DNA of 64,000 nt from Prorocentrum cordatum. Taxonomy: Eukaryota; Sar; Dinophyceae; Prorocentrales; Prorocentraceae. Below, piece after piece: positions 11,773-20,778 of this stretch. The translations under genes were made by a program, and so were the position numbers. Location: contig CAUYUJ010019871.1 of assembly GCA_963575745.1 (NCBI GenBank), positions 98,501 through 162,500 on the forward strand. The letters run 5' to 3'. Numbering within the stretch: the stretch's first letter is position 1; each line of letters begins with the position of its first letter. Under the pieces are notes generated by a model that was given only the letters and a program-made list of their open reading frames with translations, did not search any database and was not told the origin of the DNA.

Positions 11773-13520
11773 GGGGGGCACCGCCTCCCGTTGTGGAGCA
11801 ATCGTCAGGACGGGAGGCTCGCGTCTCGGCCTCCACGGGCCCCCACCGGGCCCCGAGGCCGTGAAGCATCGAGCAAGGATGCAGGTACAGTCTCGGCGAT
11901 GGGGTCCAGACCACTGGGGGTCGACGCTGCTGATGAGAACAAGATAGTTGATCAAAAACGCGACATCGGCTGTGTGGGAGGGAGGAAGGAAAATACCCAC
12001 GGTGATTGCCCGTTCCCGGGGGGGTCAGGGGGGGCATGGGAAGGGTTGACCCCTTCCCCGACCCCCTATCCCCTACCCCCTCCCCCTCCCCCCTTTCTAG
12101 GGGAAAGGACAAAGGAAAATACCCACGGGAATTGCCCGTTCCGAGATCTGTTGCATGAGCCGCTCCCTGATGAACTCCAGCACAACAATGCGAGAGCAGC
12201 AAACTTTCACGCAATGTAACACCTCGAGCGCGCGGACAAGCCTGACCGCGAAGCAAGAGCCAGAGCCGCTTGGTCACAACAAGGACCTGAGCTGAAAAAA
12301 AGCAAAGCGGCCGCTCGAGGAACTCATTGCTTACACATGTCCAAGACGTGCTGCAAGCAAGAAACGAACGAGAAAGAGCTACATGCCGCCTTGCCGTTTT
12401 TCGAGCCGCGCCCGCTCAGATAACGACGGGCCACCCAGGTCGTGCATCCCCAGGCCACCCGAGGGGCACCACTCCTTCGAGCGACCGCACACCCCCACGC
12501 ACGCCAAGGCAGGACACCCTGGCAATGGGGAGGACGGGTGTGGATCCTCCAATGAGCCCCCCGCAGGGGGCCCCCCCACCCGCCCAAGCCCAGGCGCCGT
12601 ACTTGGTGGGCCACCGCAAGGAGTGGCAAAAACTTGGCGACGAGGCGTCATGTTCTGTCCCCGTGGCCCCTACGGGCAAACAGTGGTGTCAATCTGGCTG
12701 CAACCCGCCTGTTTTCTGGAAGGGCACTCAGCGGTACAGATGTCATTGCCCGTTCTAAGGGGAAGACGGATAGGAGGGGTACATCCTTACACGTCGGCCG
12801 GGCTCAGTAGGTAAAAGCAGGAAGCAGGAGGGCGGATGAGCAGATTGGGTTCGGGCCCTCCCAGGGGGTAGCACAGCACAGCTCAAGCATGCCGACACTT
12901 GAAGTAGGAGGGCGCTTGAGATAGACTGAGCTCTGGGACTCCGAAGAGACCTCCTTTCAACGAATGGCATCTGCCCCCGCTCTGCGCGTCGGGCAACCCC
13001 CGCCCGAGGACGCCAGCAGGGCTCCCCAGGGAGCCGCGGCAGGCACCCGTCGTTAACCAGCCTCGAACTGATCCCTGTCCCTAAGATGGGCGAGCAAACG
13101 GCGAGGACAATTTTAGGGATAGACCCTCAGAAACTGAAGGAATCCTGAAGATCGGCATCGATGTGAGGCGATGCCAAGCATAGGGACAGGGATATGTCTC
13201 AAATTGGTAAGTCGTTCGCAGAAGACACGAGGCGGGGACCCCCGGGGAGCAGCGGGCACACTCTGGCCGTAGCTGCCGCGGCACGAATGGGATTGCGAGG
13301 CGGGTCGGGAGCTTCTTCCTTTCGATCCAACGTGGCGGCGCGCCGAAGGGGGTGGAGGGAGGGGGGGGGCTTGTTAGAAGGAGGCTGCTTCTTAGACGGC
13401 GCCGGCCTTACATCTATACAGAAGGCCCGCGCCTTCTAAGAAGCAGGGGTCCTTCCAAGAAGCCCTCCCCCTCCCCCCACCCCCCTCTGCGAGTGACTGA
13501 CTAACGTGCCCAACCGTCAG
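11773..13520. other. No gene; repeat fragments
   Basis: AAAATACCCACGG plus GCCCGTTCC occurs twice (11,990 and 12,117). At 12,780-12,970 there is a repeat related to 59,030-59,180 (GGGTTCGGGC, CTCTGGGACTCC, TTTCAACGA). CTTCTTAGA palindromes at 13,375-13,460. Confidence 0.5.
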
Positions 13521-13638
13521 CGGGCCCCAGAAGCGGCAGGGCCGTGTTTCCACCGCCGGAGAAAAAATCTCTTGCACATGGAAGCGGTGCAAAAACGGCA
13601 ACCGAAAACGGCAACAGAAACGGGCCCGGGCTTGGAAC
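13521..13638. mobile_element. Family E TIR element, left half, split by the retrotransposon
   Basis: Begins CGGGCCCCAGAAGCGGCAGG, then follows the intact copy at 34,698 (a run of A/C-rich AAAACGGCAACC motifs) up to the TGGAA target site. Its other half resumes at 29,637. Confidence 0.75.
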
Positions 13639-13643
13639 TGGAA

Positions 13644-13912
13644 GTCGAAAGTGAGCCTGGTAACTCAAATAGCATCCGATTCCATGATAGACATCGGATG
13701 GCAAATAGCGTCCATCGCTCTGCTGTGATAGTAAAGTATGAGGGGTGGACGGATAAGATAGGATAAGATCGATGTAATGATCTGTCCAGCACATAGCGAA
13801 CACTCGCGGCGTCCGGGCAAATAGGGCGCGCGTGCCTTGAGCCAAAGGCAACGGCGCGCGCGAGCTATGCTCCCGATACTATAACATCTCCCAAAGACCT
13901 ACCCTTAAAGTC
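13644..13912 (-). repeat. 3' LTR of the copia-type element
   Basis: Partner of 29,368-29,636. It carries the same spliced-leader-like segment (13,836-13,854). Just inside it, where a sense-strand polypurine tract is expected, the sense strand is instead pyrimidine-rich (purine-rich on the plus strand at 13,913-13,933). Confidence 0.93.
13836..13854 (-). other. Spliced-leader-like segment in the 3' LTR
   Basis: Identical to the copy at 29,560-29,578, as expected for LTR partners. Confidence 0.55.
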
Positions 13913-14277
13913 GGGAGGGGAGGAGACGGAGAGCATAGTCGCACGCAACGGTCGCGCGCACGACTGCTTGCAAAAAGGAAAACAGTGCGTACAGTCTGGC
14001 CTAACACCAGACTGCAAGGCGAGTTCCCTCGCAAAGCATTTCACGCAAATACAAGACAGCCCCTTCAAACAATGAAGGGCTATCGGCTCAGTTAGAGGTA
14101 AGCCAAACAGGCCATACCTCACCAAGCAAATGTGTATTAAGGCAAAGAGCCTGAGTTGTACGAAGCCGGCTCGCTGCCAGGCGTGAAATATAAGGCTCGT
14201 TTCCGAGCAACTAGAGGGGCGCCTTTATAGTAGGCGCCCGTGCTGGCAAATTGGACCGCGAGGGCAACAAGGACAGA
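13913..14277 (-). other. 3' untranslated region of the retrotransposon, a chain of stem-loops
   Basis: No open frame. Besides GNRA hairpins at 14,019-14,032 and 14,195-14,208 it holds an 8-bp stem at 13,992-14,014, a 7-bp stem with a 5-base loop at 14,061-14,079 (9 bp with a bulge from 14,058), a two-part stem at 14,095-14,120 and a 7-bp GGGCGCC/GGCGCCC stem at 14,217-14,239. Six hairpins in 365 bases suggest a structured RNA end. Confidence 0.7.
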
Positions 14278-17200
14278 CTAAAATTGATTAGACTTAGGTT
14301 TATCTCTGTCCTCGGGACCCCGAAAGGGAACAAATTGCTTCACGTCATACTTAAATGACTGAGTGCCTGACATCACTTCCAGAAGCAGCTCCCGATCGAT
14401 GATTCCCTTTGTATGCCCATCTGCGGTCATATCCCTAGTATCACACCATTGCACATTATGTACTATGCCTATAGCCATGAGCTCACGTATCCAGCTGATA
14501 TGTCCAAGCAGAGTCCGTTCTGTAGGTATCTTGAGATCCCTGCTTGATAAAGATTTGTAGACGGACTCGGCGTCTATGGCAAGAGAGACTTTGATAGCTA
14601 GGCCTCCAACTTCACGCATGTCTCGTAGTTGTCGTGGAGTCAAAGCTCCTGCCTTGAGCTCGTGGAGAGTAAAGAGCGTAGGGTAACACTCATCAAGGTT
14701 ATGTGCAGCTGCAAGTGCCTCCGCAGCATAACTGGACCTCACCTGTAATCGGTGTGATTTGCATAGTCCGTCACAGAGGTGAACGACGGACTTGCCTTGA
14801 GGCGAGTTCCCTCGCCGTAGTACATTTGCCCCGCGTATGCCGTAGCCCTTGGTCTCGTCATCCTCCTCCCCGGTAAGCTTCCGATGCCCCGAATCGCTAT
14901 GGATGTCAACTTCATTCGTCGGCTTCATCCGAGGGAAGGTGATGCGTTTCGGGCTGCTGATCAGCTTTCGCGTCACAGCATTCAGACGTCTGACTTGCAG
15001 ATTGGTGGGCTCTTGAATTTTCTGAAGAGAGACCACGTATACCGTGAGCCAGATTTGGGTAAGAAGGGCATAGGCGAGGGCTCCTCGCAGGCTGACGGAC
15101 ATGTCGGCAATGAGTTTCGTGGCTTTGGCATCGGCCGCCGCTCCTGTAAGTTCTGGGTGTGTGATTGGACGTAGTTGTTTGATATACTCGTCCTGGTCCA
15201 TGATCACATATCCTTGATCATTCTTAGTGTAGCGAACGGCGCAGTTCGTATATGTGTGCTTGTTGAGCTTGCATTTGCCAAACACCTTTTCGACACGTTG
15301 TACATAGTCGTCTAAATGTTTCTCTAGACCTGTCATGCTACTATCATCGACATGTTTTGCCGTCAGAAAGTCTTGGCTGAATTCAAATTCAGGATCGTAG
15401 CTGGTCGGTGCAAGTCCTATAGCTCGTGTGGTCGTACGAAGTTTGAGAGAGAACGCTCTTGGAGCGTCCTTTGTACCCGTTCCTGGTTTGAGGCATCTAA
15501 GACAGTGTCGACTTTCGTCGTAGGATGAGAAGCCGGGTAATGTACGAAGTACCTGAGCACTTCCTGGTGGAAGAGTAAAGCAAACCATGCGAGTTTCCTC
15601 GCCGGTGGCATGGGCAAGTTCCTCATCGGTCAAACCCTTGAGGAACACCTTATCGATATCCATGGATGCTAAGATCCACTCTGGATGGCATGCCGCTTCA
15701 CTTGCCAGGAGTCGTTGGGACTGCCTTCGGGCGGTTCCCGAGAACGTTTCCACATCAAAAGCCTCAGTATCCATAAATCCACGAAGGACCAGTCTGAGAC
15801 GAATGGTTTTAACGTTCTCGGTACCCATCTTTACAAACTTCCACTTGTATACATATCTGGATGTCATGATGTTGGAAGCTTTGGATAAATCACACATCTC
15901 AAAGCATCGATTATCAATCCAGATTTTGAGCTCAGTATACAAAGCTTCACTCACCTCCTTTGGATGTGCTGCTATGTCGGCTTTGGTCAGTAGATCATCT
16001 TCTTTGACAGCCACAGCACGTTTAGCAGCAGACAATACATATACTCTCATCGTTGCGACCATATCAGTATCCAGCTGTGCAAGTTGAGTCTGATCCAACA
16101 CTATTTCTGACATTTCCGATGTAAAACATAATTCAACGTAAGGACCATATTCATCACTGTCAAGAGAGTAGCCCTCGTCGGTTGTGGTTGAACAAAGAGA
16201 GACTAGACAGGATTCACGTGATTTCGGCTCGTCTCCGAGCATATCCGATGATATAATATCATCTTCGTCCACAAATGCTGAAACCAAAACACATTGGTCG
16301 GGCAGCATAGTTGTTGGGACGCAATAAAGATAATCATCAGTAATCGTCGTAGGATGAAGGTCCATACGTAGCTCGTCGCACCACTCTTCCAGCATCATAG
16401 CTTCGATTTTTTCCTCGTTTTCCTCATAGATTGTCGACAGACGGCCTTCACTCGGCGATGAAGCATCTGGTGTGTCTGGAGAAGGCCTGTTTCCAGGCGA
16501 CTCATGTTCCCCAGACGTGTTGCTTGAATGCTGATATTTAACCAAATCGTCGTGAAATCCTAAGGAAGGGACACGTGAAGTCAAGCATTGAATAAGTCTG
16601 GAGTGAGTGCTACCAGTGATCTGAGAAATGTTTAAGCCGGTGCCCACACATTCGTAATAGTGGAACGCCGGGCTGATGTCGTTGTCATAGTGGATCAGCG
16701 TAGACCCGGTGGCGTACTTTACTGCAGGTAAGCTTGACACACTCTTAGCCAGTCGAACTGCTACTACATGTTCTACTCGGAAGTAATTTCGTACGAGATA
16801 CTGTAGTGCTAAGTGTACGCGCGGGTGGAACTTGCTGTCGTCTGACAGATTAAGGTTTCCCTTGTAATCGGGGATATAACCGAAAACTTTGGCAGGTTTC
16901 CCTGCGCTGAGGTGTGCCACATAAGCAAGGACGGTTTGCATGGCCATACTATCCATGCCAAGTTCCCGTGTGAGGAGACATTCGATGTATAGTGTGTGAC
17001 GAGCATCAAGATACATCACAATTACCTCACGAGATCCTGCCTTGACAACAATATGTCCTCTTTCAGGCACATTTCGGATTACCGGGAATGGGCCATTCCA
17101 GCCTCCATGGTCGTCCTTGGTGGCAGTAGGTCGGTGGTAATCGACCAAATCCCCTGATGAGTAGAGGCGAGCACCATCAGGAGTCGTCTTAGCCCTAAGA

Positions 17201-17394
17201 GCCCGATTTGTCTTGGCCACAGCAGTAGCCTGAGTTATAGCTTCTAGGCTGACTTCCCTTACACGACGTTCTCGTTCGTGTCCTGAAGTCTCGGGCCCCT
17301 TGGGAAAGTCAAGGGTATCGAGATCAGGGAGGAAAGAGGGCTGACGTCCTGTGTGTGCCTGATATGGCGATACTCCGTTGTAAAACGTAAACGC
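14278..17394 (-). CDS. pol: Integrase C-terminal part, reverse transcriptase and RNase H
   Basis: The first part, NGVSPYQAHTGRQPS, is the block that follows the copia integrase core. Residues below are counted from 17,220. Reverse transcriptase begins at about 455 (YVYKWKFVK, LVLRGFMD), with the substrate Asp in SMDIDKVFLKGL, the DAPRAFSLKL block and the catalytic pair in KHVDDSS at about 624; copia elements usually have Y before VDD. RNase H at about 775-940 keeps HSDSGH, SSYAAEALAA, AIDAESVY and TRDMTADGHTKG, all four acidic positions. The frame is intact for 980 codons and ends at TAG, 14,278-14,280. Hairpins at 14,802, 15,589, 16,485 and 16,892. Confidence 0.92.
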   Translation of the reverse strand, partial: AFTFYNGVSPYQAHTGRQPSFLPDLDTLDFPKGPETSGHERERRVREVSLEAITQATAVAKTNRALRAKTTPDGARLYSSGDLVDYHRPTATKDDHGGWNGPFPVIRNVPERGHIVVKAGSREVIVMYLDARHTLYIECLLTRELGMDSMAMQTVLAYVAHLSAGKPAKVFGYIPDYKGNLNLSDDSKFHPRVHLALQYLVRNYFRVEHVVAVRLAKSVSSLPAVKYATGSTLIHYDNDISPAFHYYECVGTGLNISQITGSTHSRLIQCLTSRVPSLGFHDDLVKYQHSSNTSGEHESPGNRPSPDTPDASSPSEGRLSTIYEENEEKIEAMMLEEWCDELRMDLHPTTITDDYLYCVPTTMLPDQCVLVSAFVDEDDIISSDMLGDEPKSRESCLVSLCSTTTDEGYSLDSDEYGPYVELCFTSEMSEIVLDQTQLAQLDTDMVATMRVYVLSAAKRAVAVKEDDLLTKADIAAHPKEVSEALYTELKIWIDNRCFEMCDLSKASNIMTSRYVYKWKFVKMGTENVKTIRLRLVLRGFMDTEAFDVETFSGTARRQSQRLLASEAACHPEWILASMDIDKVFLKGLTDEELAHATGEETRMVCFTLPPGSAQVLRTLPGFSSYDESRHCLRCLKPGTGTKDAPRAFSLKLRTTTRAIGLAPTSYDPEFEFSQDFLTAKHVDDSSMTGLEKHLDDYVQRVEKVFGKCKLNKHTYTNCAVRYTKNDQGYVIMDQDEYIKQLRPITHPELTGAAADAKATKLIADMSVSLRGALAYALLTQIWLTVYVVSLQKIQEPTNLQVRRLNAVTRKLISSPKRITFPRMKPTNEVDIHSDSGHRKLTGEEDDETKGYGIRGANVLRRGNSPQGKSVVHLCDGLCKSHRLQVRSSYAAEALAAAHNLDECYPTLFTLHELKAGALTPRQLRDMREVGGLAIKVSLAIDAESVYKSLSSRDLKIPTERTLLGHISWIRELMAIGIVHNVQWCDTRDMTADGHTKGIIDRELLLEVMSGTQSFKYDVKQFVPFRGPEDRDKPKSNQF

Positions 17395-19107
17395 ATAGTA
17401 ACGAAGATGCCTTCCGCCAATACTCTAGTGAATACAACAGGGATGTTGTGTCTATTCAGTTCTTCCTCAATCATGTGGAGGACGCCTCTGAGAATGCCGT
17501 TTCGTGACTCAATTGAAGTCGCGTGTTGGCCAGGTGCTCGGATACGAAGTTCCGTGCCCTCATTGGCCATCATGGTTTTAGCGGCATCGTTATTCAGGGC
17601 GCCTTCTCCGTCTGAGTATAAAACTTTGAAGGGTCCGTGATAGGCAATCCAGCAGTAGTGGTAGGCGTCCGATGATAGCGTCACGTTCTCTGTCGGAAAT
17701 TTCTAGGCCTGCTGCCAGGCGAATACAACGATCCATAATATGAAATATGGTCCGTTTCTTGTAAAACATGAGGTCCATTTCCCCTTCATCGAGCCAGTTA
17801 CCAGGAAGGCTCACCGATGGTAGTGTTGAGTTTCCTGGACGTTCCCATGCTCTGCATTCCCGACAGGTATCGCAAACTTCCTTGATCATGTTCAGTCGAA
17901 CGTTATCAAGCCCCACCTTTTCGAGGATTAGCCTCATCTTTGGCTCCTTCGCATGATACCATCGCAGATGCAGTTTTCGGAGTTCCTTTTTCACGACATG
18001 AGGTTCGTGACTACGGAGACTCTGTAGACTGTGTTGGATGTCGAATCTCGCCCAGTCGGGTAGTCGTGGAGCCCCAGAGCCGGTGGAGGCAAGAGGGTTC
18101 CTTGTAGCTCTCCGTAGTTGGTCCCCTGTGTTAACTGCGTCTGGAGGTGGTGGTGCGCCTTGTAGACGGCCGCGGCGGGCCGCTACCTGTGGCGCTTCGC
18201 TAGAAGACGCAGAAGGCGTGTTTCCACGCTCGGGGGCGTCTCGTAGCATGTCGTAGCTGCTGGCACCAGATGTCGGATCGACGTTGCCGAAGGATCGTGG
18301 TCGTGGTGGCCTGGCGCGTGCGCCTTGACGGCCACCTGAAGCTGAAGCTTGGCCCTCACCAGGTTTAGGTAAGGGTTTCCACCAAGCTGGCACGGTTTTG
18401 CCTTCGGGGTCGCGGTCGTCTGGTAGTTTAAATGGTTCAGCAAAACGACATTTACCAGGTTCGGTATCGAGGTGGTTCTTAACACCCTTGCTTCTCGTAA
18501 GATCCCTCTGACATGCTGGGCATGGCCAATATACAGAGATGGAATGATGATATTTACACTGCGTAGGGTCTCTGTTATGGCTAGGACTGTCCTTTCGGAC
18601 GTTGTCGATGCATGCCGGGCAAGTAGCCACCTTTGGGATGATACGATCACCGATGCGTCTCATACCTTCGCCTGGGTCGGCTTGATCGGGAAGGTCTGCA
18701 GGATAAGCATGTGCGGTACTTATAGGCGCGTTTCCGCGCGTGGTGTCAATGGCTTTCGCCAAATAGACGGCTTCCACGAAGGCAGACTGCAGTCGTCGAG
18801 TGTATTTTCGTGCCAGTGAAAGCTCTGTAGTGCACGGTTGTGCGTGCACATGCTGACCGCTGCATTTGAGTCGCTCAAAGGGTTTAAGAATTGTCTCGTC
18901 GTTACTGGTGATATTTGTCGGCTTCTTGATATAGTCACCAGTCGTATCTTTAAGTCCCGTAGCACATTGGTCAATGCGCACGGTTGTAATATGTGGTCGG
19001 TTGGCAAGCTTCTTCCATGGAGAGATATCAGCCACCCATGTTCCTGTAGGTTGTTCGCGTATAAACCACCTCCGAGCGTCATCTTGGGTTACAGCAATTT
19101 TGCCACA
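17395..19107 (-). CDS. Zinc-finger region, pre-integrase and integrase core, one frame change
   Basis: The frame continues past the TAG and ends the methyltransferase-like part. A Cys/His cluster follows (CPACID, CKYHH, CPACQ, GKCRF), then a pre-integrase H/C motif (LHLRWYHA, CDTCREC). The integrase core has its acidic residues at DLMFYKK (about 17,775), YSDGEGAL (about 17,605) and IESRNGILR (about 17,505), the D-D-E set that inserts the cDNA. Between the first and second acidic residue, near 17,685, the reading moves to another frame, and near 17,395 it returns to the first, so two compensating indels enclose about 290 bases. Hairpins at 17,707, 18,216 and 18,726. Confidence 0.8.
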
Positions 19108-20007
19108 CTAAGTTATGTGTGGTAAGTCTTCTTTATGGTGCTGTTCCCAAGTGTTGTAGTTGACTTTGTAGTTGTAGTAGGATGGTGGTCCTGTGGTGCG
19201 GCAGCTGGGTTGCAGCATGGCAACTCGCACGTAGCATATAGCAAAGTAATGATCTATAACCTGCTGCACCGAAGGGTCTCCCAGGTCGACATATGTAGTC
19301 TTGTCCAGGTTGCCGCCTGAGGAGAGCCCCCTTGAGAAGGCAAGCTCTGAGATGCCACCCTCACCGCCACAAAGCTCGAACATATCCACGCAGTTGTTAT
19401 GACCATAGCATAGGGTAGCGACTATGCTGTATATGTTAGCGTGTGTGTCGGGCATGGATGTGGGGAGGGTAAGGAACGCGTCATCGTCCTCGTCGCAGCT
19501 TATCAGCTCAACAGGGACGTCAGTACTCCAGGTTGCCATAAGATCCTGTCCGAGTCCTGACAAGTCGTCGCCGCAATCATCGTTTCCGTCTTCAACGTGC
19601 TTTTTAATGCGGCGAGGCTTGATGCCTGCTTCCTTTTCGGCTTTGAGCCTCTCCTTCTGCTTTATACGCGATTCAGTGGGTAAAGCTTGCTCGTCTTGTT
19701 CGTCGGTCTGTGTACTCATTGTCGTGGTTGAATGGGTACATGCGTCAATCGCCAGAGTCGGGAGGGGGAGAGAACAGTCATCTATGATGACGCGTCGATG
19801 TTTCTGTGGTGATTGAGTCGGCTCGTTTCCGAGCAAGACCGGTTCCTCGGGTTGCCAATACAACCGAGTACTGATGTTGGCAACCCCTGCAGGTAATGGT
19901 GCATGCCAATCATATCCTGTTGGTTGATCGGTAACTGAGATATCCTGAATAACCGCATTGGTATCCAGGTTGATTGTTACACGTCGGATGACTTCAGACC
20001 ATTCTGG
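19108..20007 (-). CDS. Polyprotein segment with FELCGGEGG motif, methyltransferase-like
   Basis: The same frame goes on past the TGA to a TAG at 19,108-19,110. After an acidic and lysine-rich region, VDMFELCGGEGGISELAFSRGL resembles the glycine-rich S-adenosylmethionine loop of C5-methyltransferase-type folds, followed by YVDLGDPS and a Cys-containing QPSCRTTGPPSYYN where such enzymes have a Pro-Cys block. The next segment, beyond the TAG, begins WFIREQPTGTW and RIDQCATGL, which looks like the second half of the same domain. Family membership is inference; catalytic activity is doubtful. Confidence 0.5.
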   Translation of the reverse strand, partial: PEWSEVIRRVTINLDTNAVIQDISVTDQPTGYDWHAPLPAGVANISTRLYWQPEEPVLLGNEPTQSPQKHRRVIIDDCSLPLPTLAIDACTHSTTTMSTQTDEQDEQALPTESRIKQKERLKAEKEAGIKPRRIKKHVEDGNDDCGDDLSGLGQDLMATWSTDVPVELISCDEDDDAFLTLPTSMPDTHANIYSIVATLCYGHNNCVDMFELCGGEGGISELAFSRGLSSGGNLDKTTYVDLGDPSVQQVIDHYFAICYVRVAMLQPSCRTTGPPSYYNYKVNYNTWEQHHKEDLPHIT

Positions 20008-20778
20008 TCATCCCTTATTAGTCGTCACGTAGTGACGGGTGTTATGGTCTGTACGTGTATACGCATTTAAGTATACAGGCACGTTTCCGTGCGCGGTGGT
20101 GCTCCCCAGGATGTTGTCGTTCAAGTGACGGATGAGTGTAGTACGTGTCTGAGCTCGCCATTCAGCATGCCGCACTGTATGGCCGTACCAATCCAACACA
20201 TGTTGTGGTATTGCCTGCTTACAGGTACATGCCCACAGCTTCGAGCTAATCGGTATTGATGATGCTACCTGCATATAAGTACCGCTTGGTGTACTGTCTT
20301 GCATATTGAACCGAATACCGAAATGACACAAACGCATCCGTATTACTGACAACTTTAGATCTTCCAGGGTATCACGTACTGGAGATAACTTCCAAACATA
20401 TCCTGGGGGACCAAATATTATGATCTTCATGCGGAGTTTCTTGGCTTTTATCAACAGGTTCTGGATACGTGACCAATGTGGGGCCACTCTCTTTCCTGGA
20501 GTTCTTACGTACCAGTCACTCGGAGTACTGATCCATATGAGAGTGTGATCTCCACTGATCACCGCACCTAGGTAGCTTGTGCCCACGCATGTCATAAGTT
20601 CGTTGTGGGAAATACGATCACAAATATAACCTCGTGTGCGAGGGTCGGCACAGGCCTCCCTCGTATCTTCAATGACAAAAGCCCTCTTACTAAGGCAGGT
20701 TACCCCGCTGCCCCTGTTACCCCCCGGCTTTTCAGCCAACAGGCAAGACGACGAGGGGGCGACGTCGCCCTGCCATCT
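20008..20778 (-). CDS. Polyprotein segment after the protease, possible methyltransferase-like fold
   Basis: The frame continues directly past the TGA at 20,779-20,781 and is open to a second TGA at 20,008-20,010. The product has a strand-like HTLIWISTPSDW, then HWSRIQNLLIKAKKLRMKI and IRMRLCHFGIRF. In other dinoflagellate copia polyproteins a domain with a similar order of a W-I-S-x-P strand, a Q-N helix and a C-x-F/Y-G element lies at this place; that comparison is from memory. The catalytic Pro-Cys expected of a C5-methyltransferase is not present. Function unassigned. Confidence 0.5.
   Translation of the reverse strand, partial: RWQGDVAPSSSCLLAEKPGGNRGSGVTCLSKRAFVIEDTREACADPRTRGYICDRISHNELMTCVGTSYLGAVISGDHTLIWISTPSDWYVRTPGKRVAPHWSRIQNLLIKAKKLRMKIIIFGPPGYVWKLSPVRDTLEDLKLSVIRMRLCHFGIRFNMQDSTPSGTYMQVASSIPISSKLWACTCKQAIPQHVLDWYGHTVRHAEWRAQTRTTLIRHLNDNILGSTTAHGNVPVYLNAYTRTDHNTRHYVTTNKG
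20695..20708 (-). repeat. GNRA hairpin with a G-U pair on the sense strand
   Basis: Sense strand GCGGG-GTAA-CCTGC. The third pair is G with U, allowed in RNA; on the opposite strand it would be an A-C mismatch. It lies just after the lone TGA at 20,779. Confidence 0.8.

Noticed and set aside
13501-13851. Frame in the 3' LTR running outward into flanking DNA
   Set aside because: It is the LTR copy of the Gag start, reading by chance into the family E element; not a gene.
14217-14239. GC stem-loop as a bacterial-type terminator
   Set aside because: No U tract follows and the setting is a eukaryotic retrotransposon UTR; kept only as one of several UTR hairpins.
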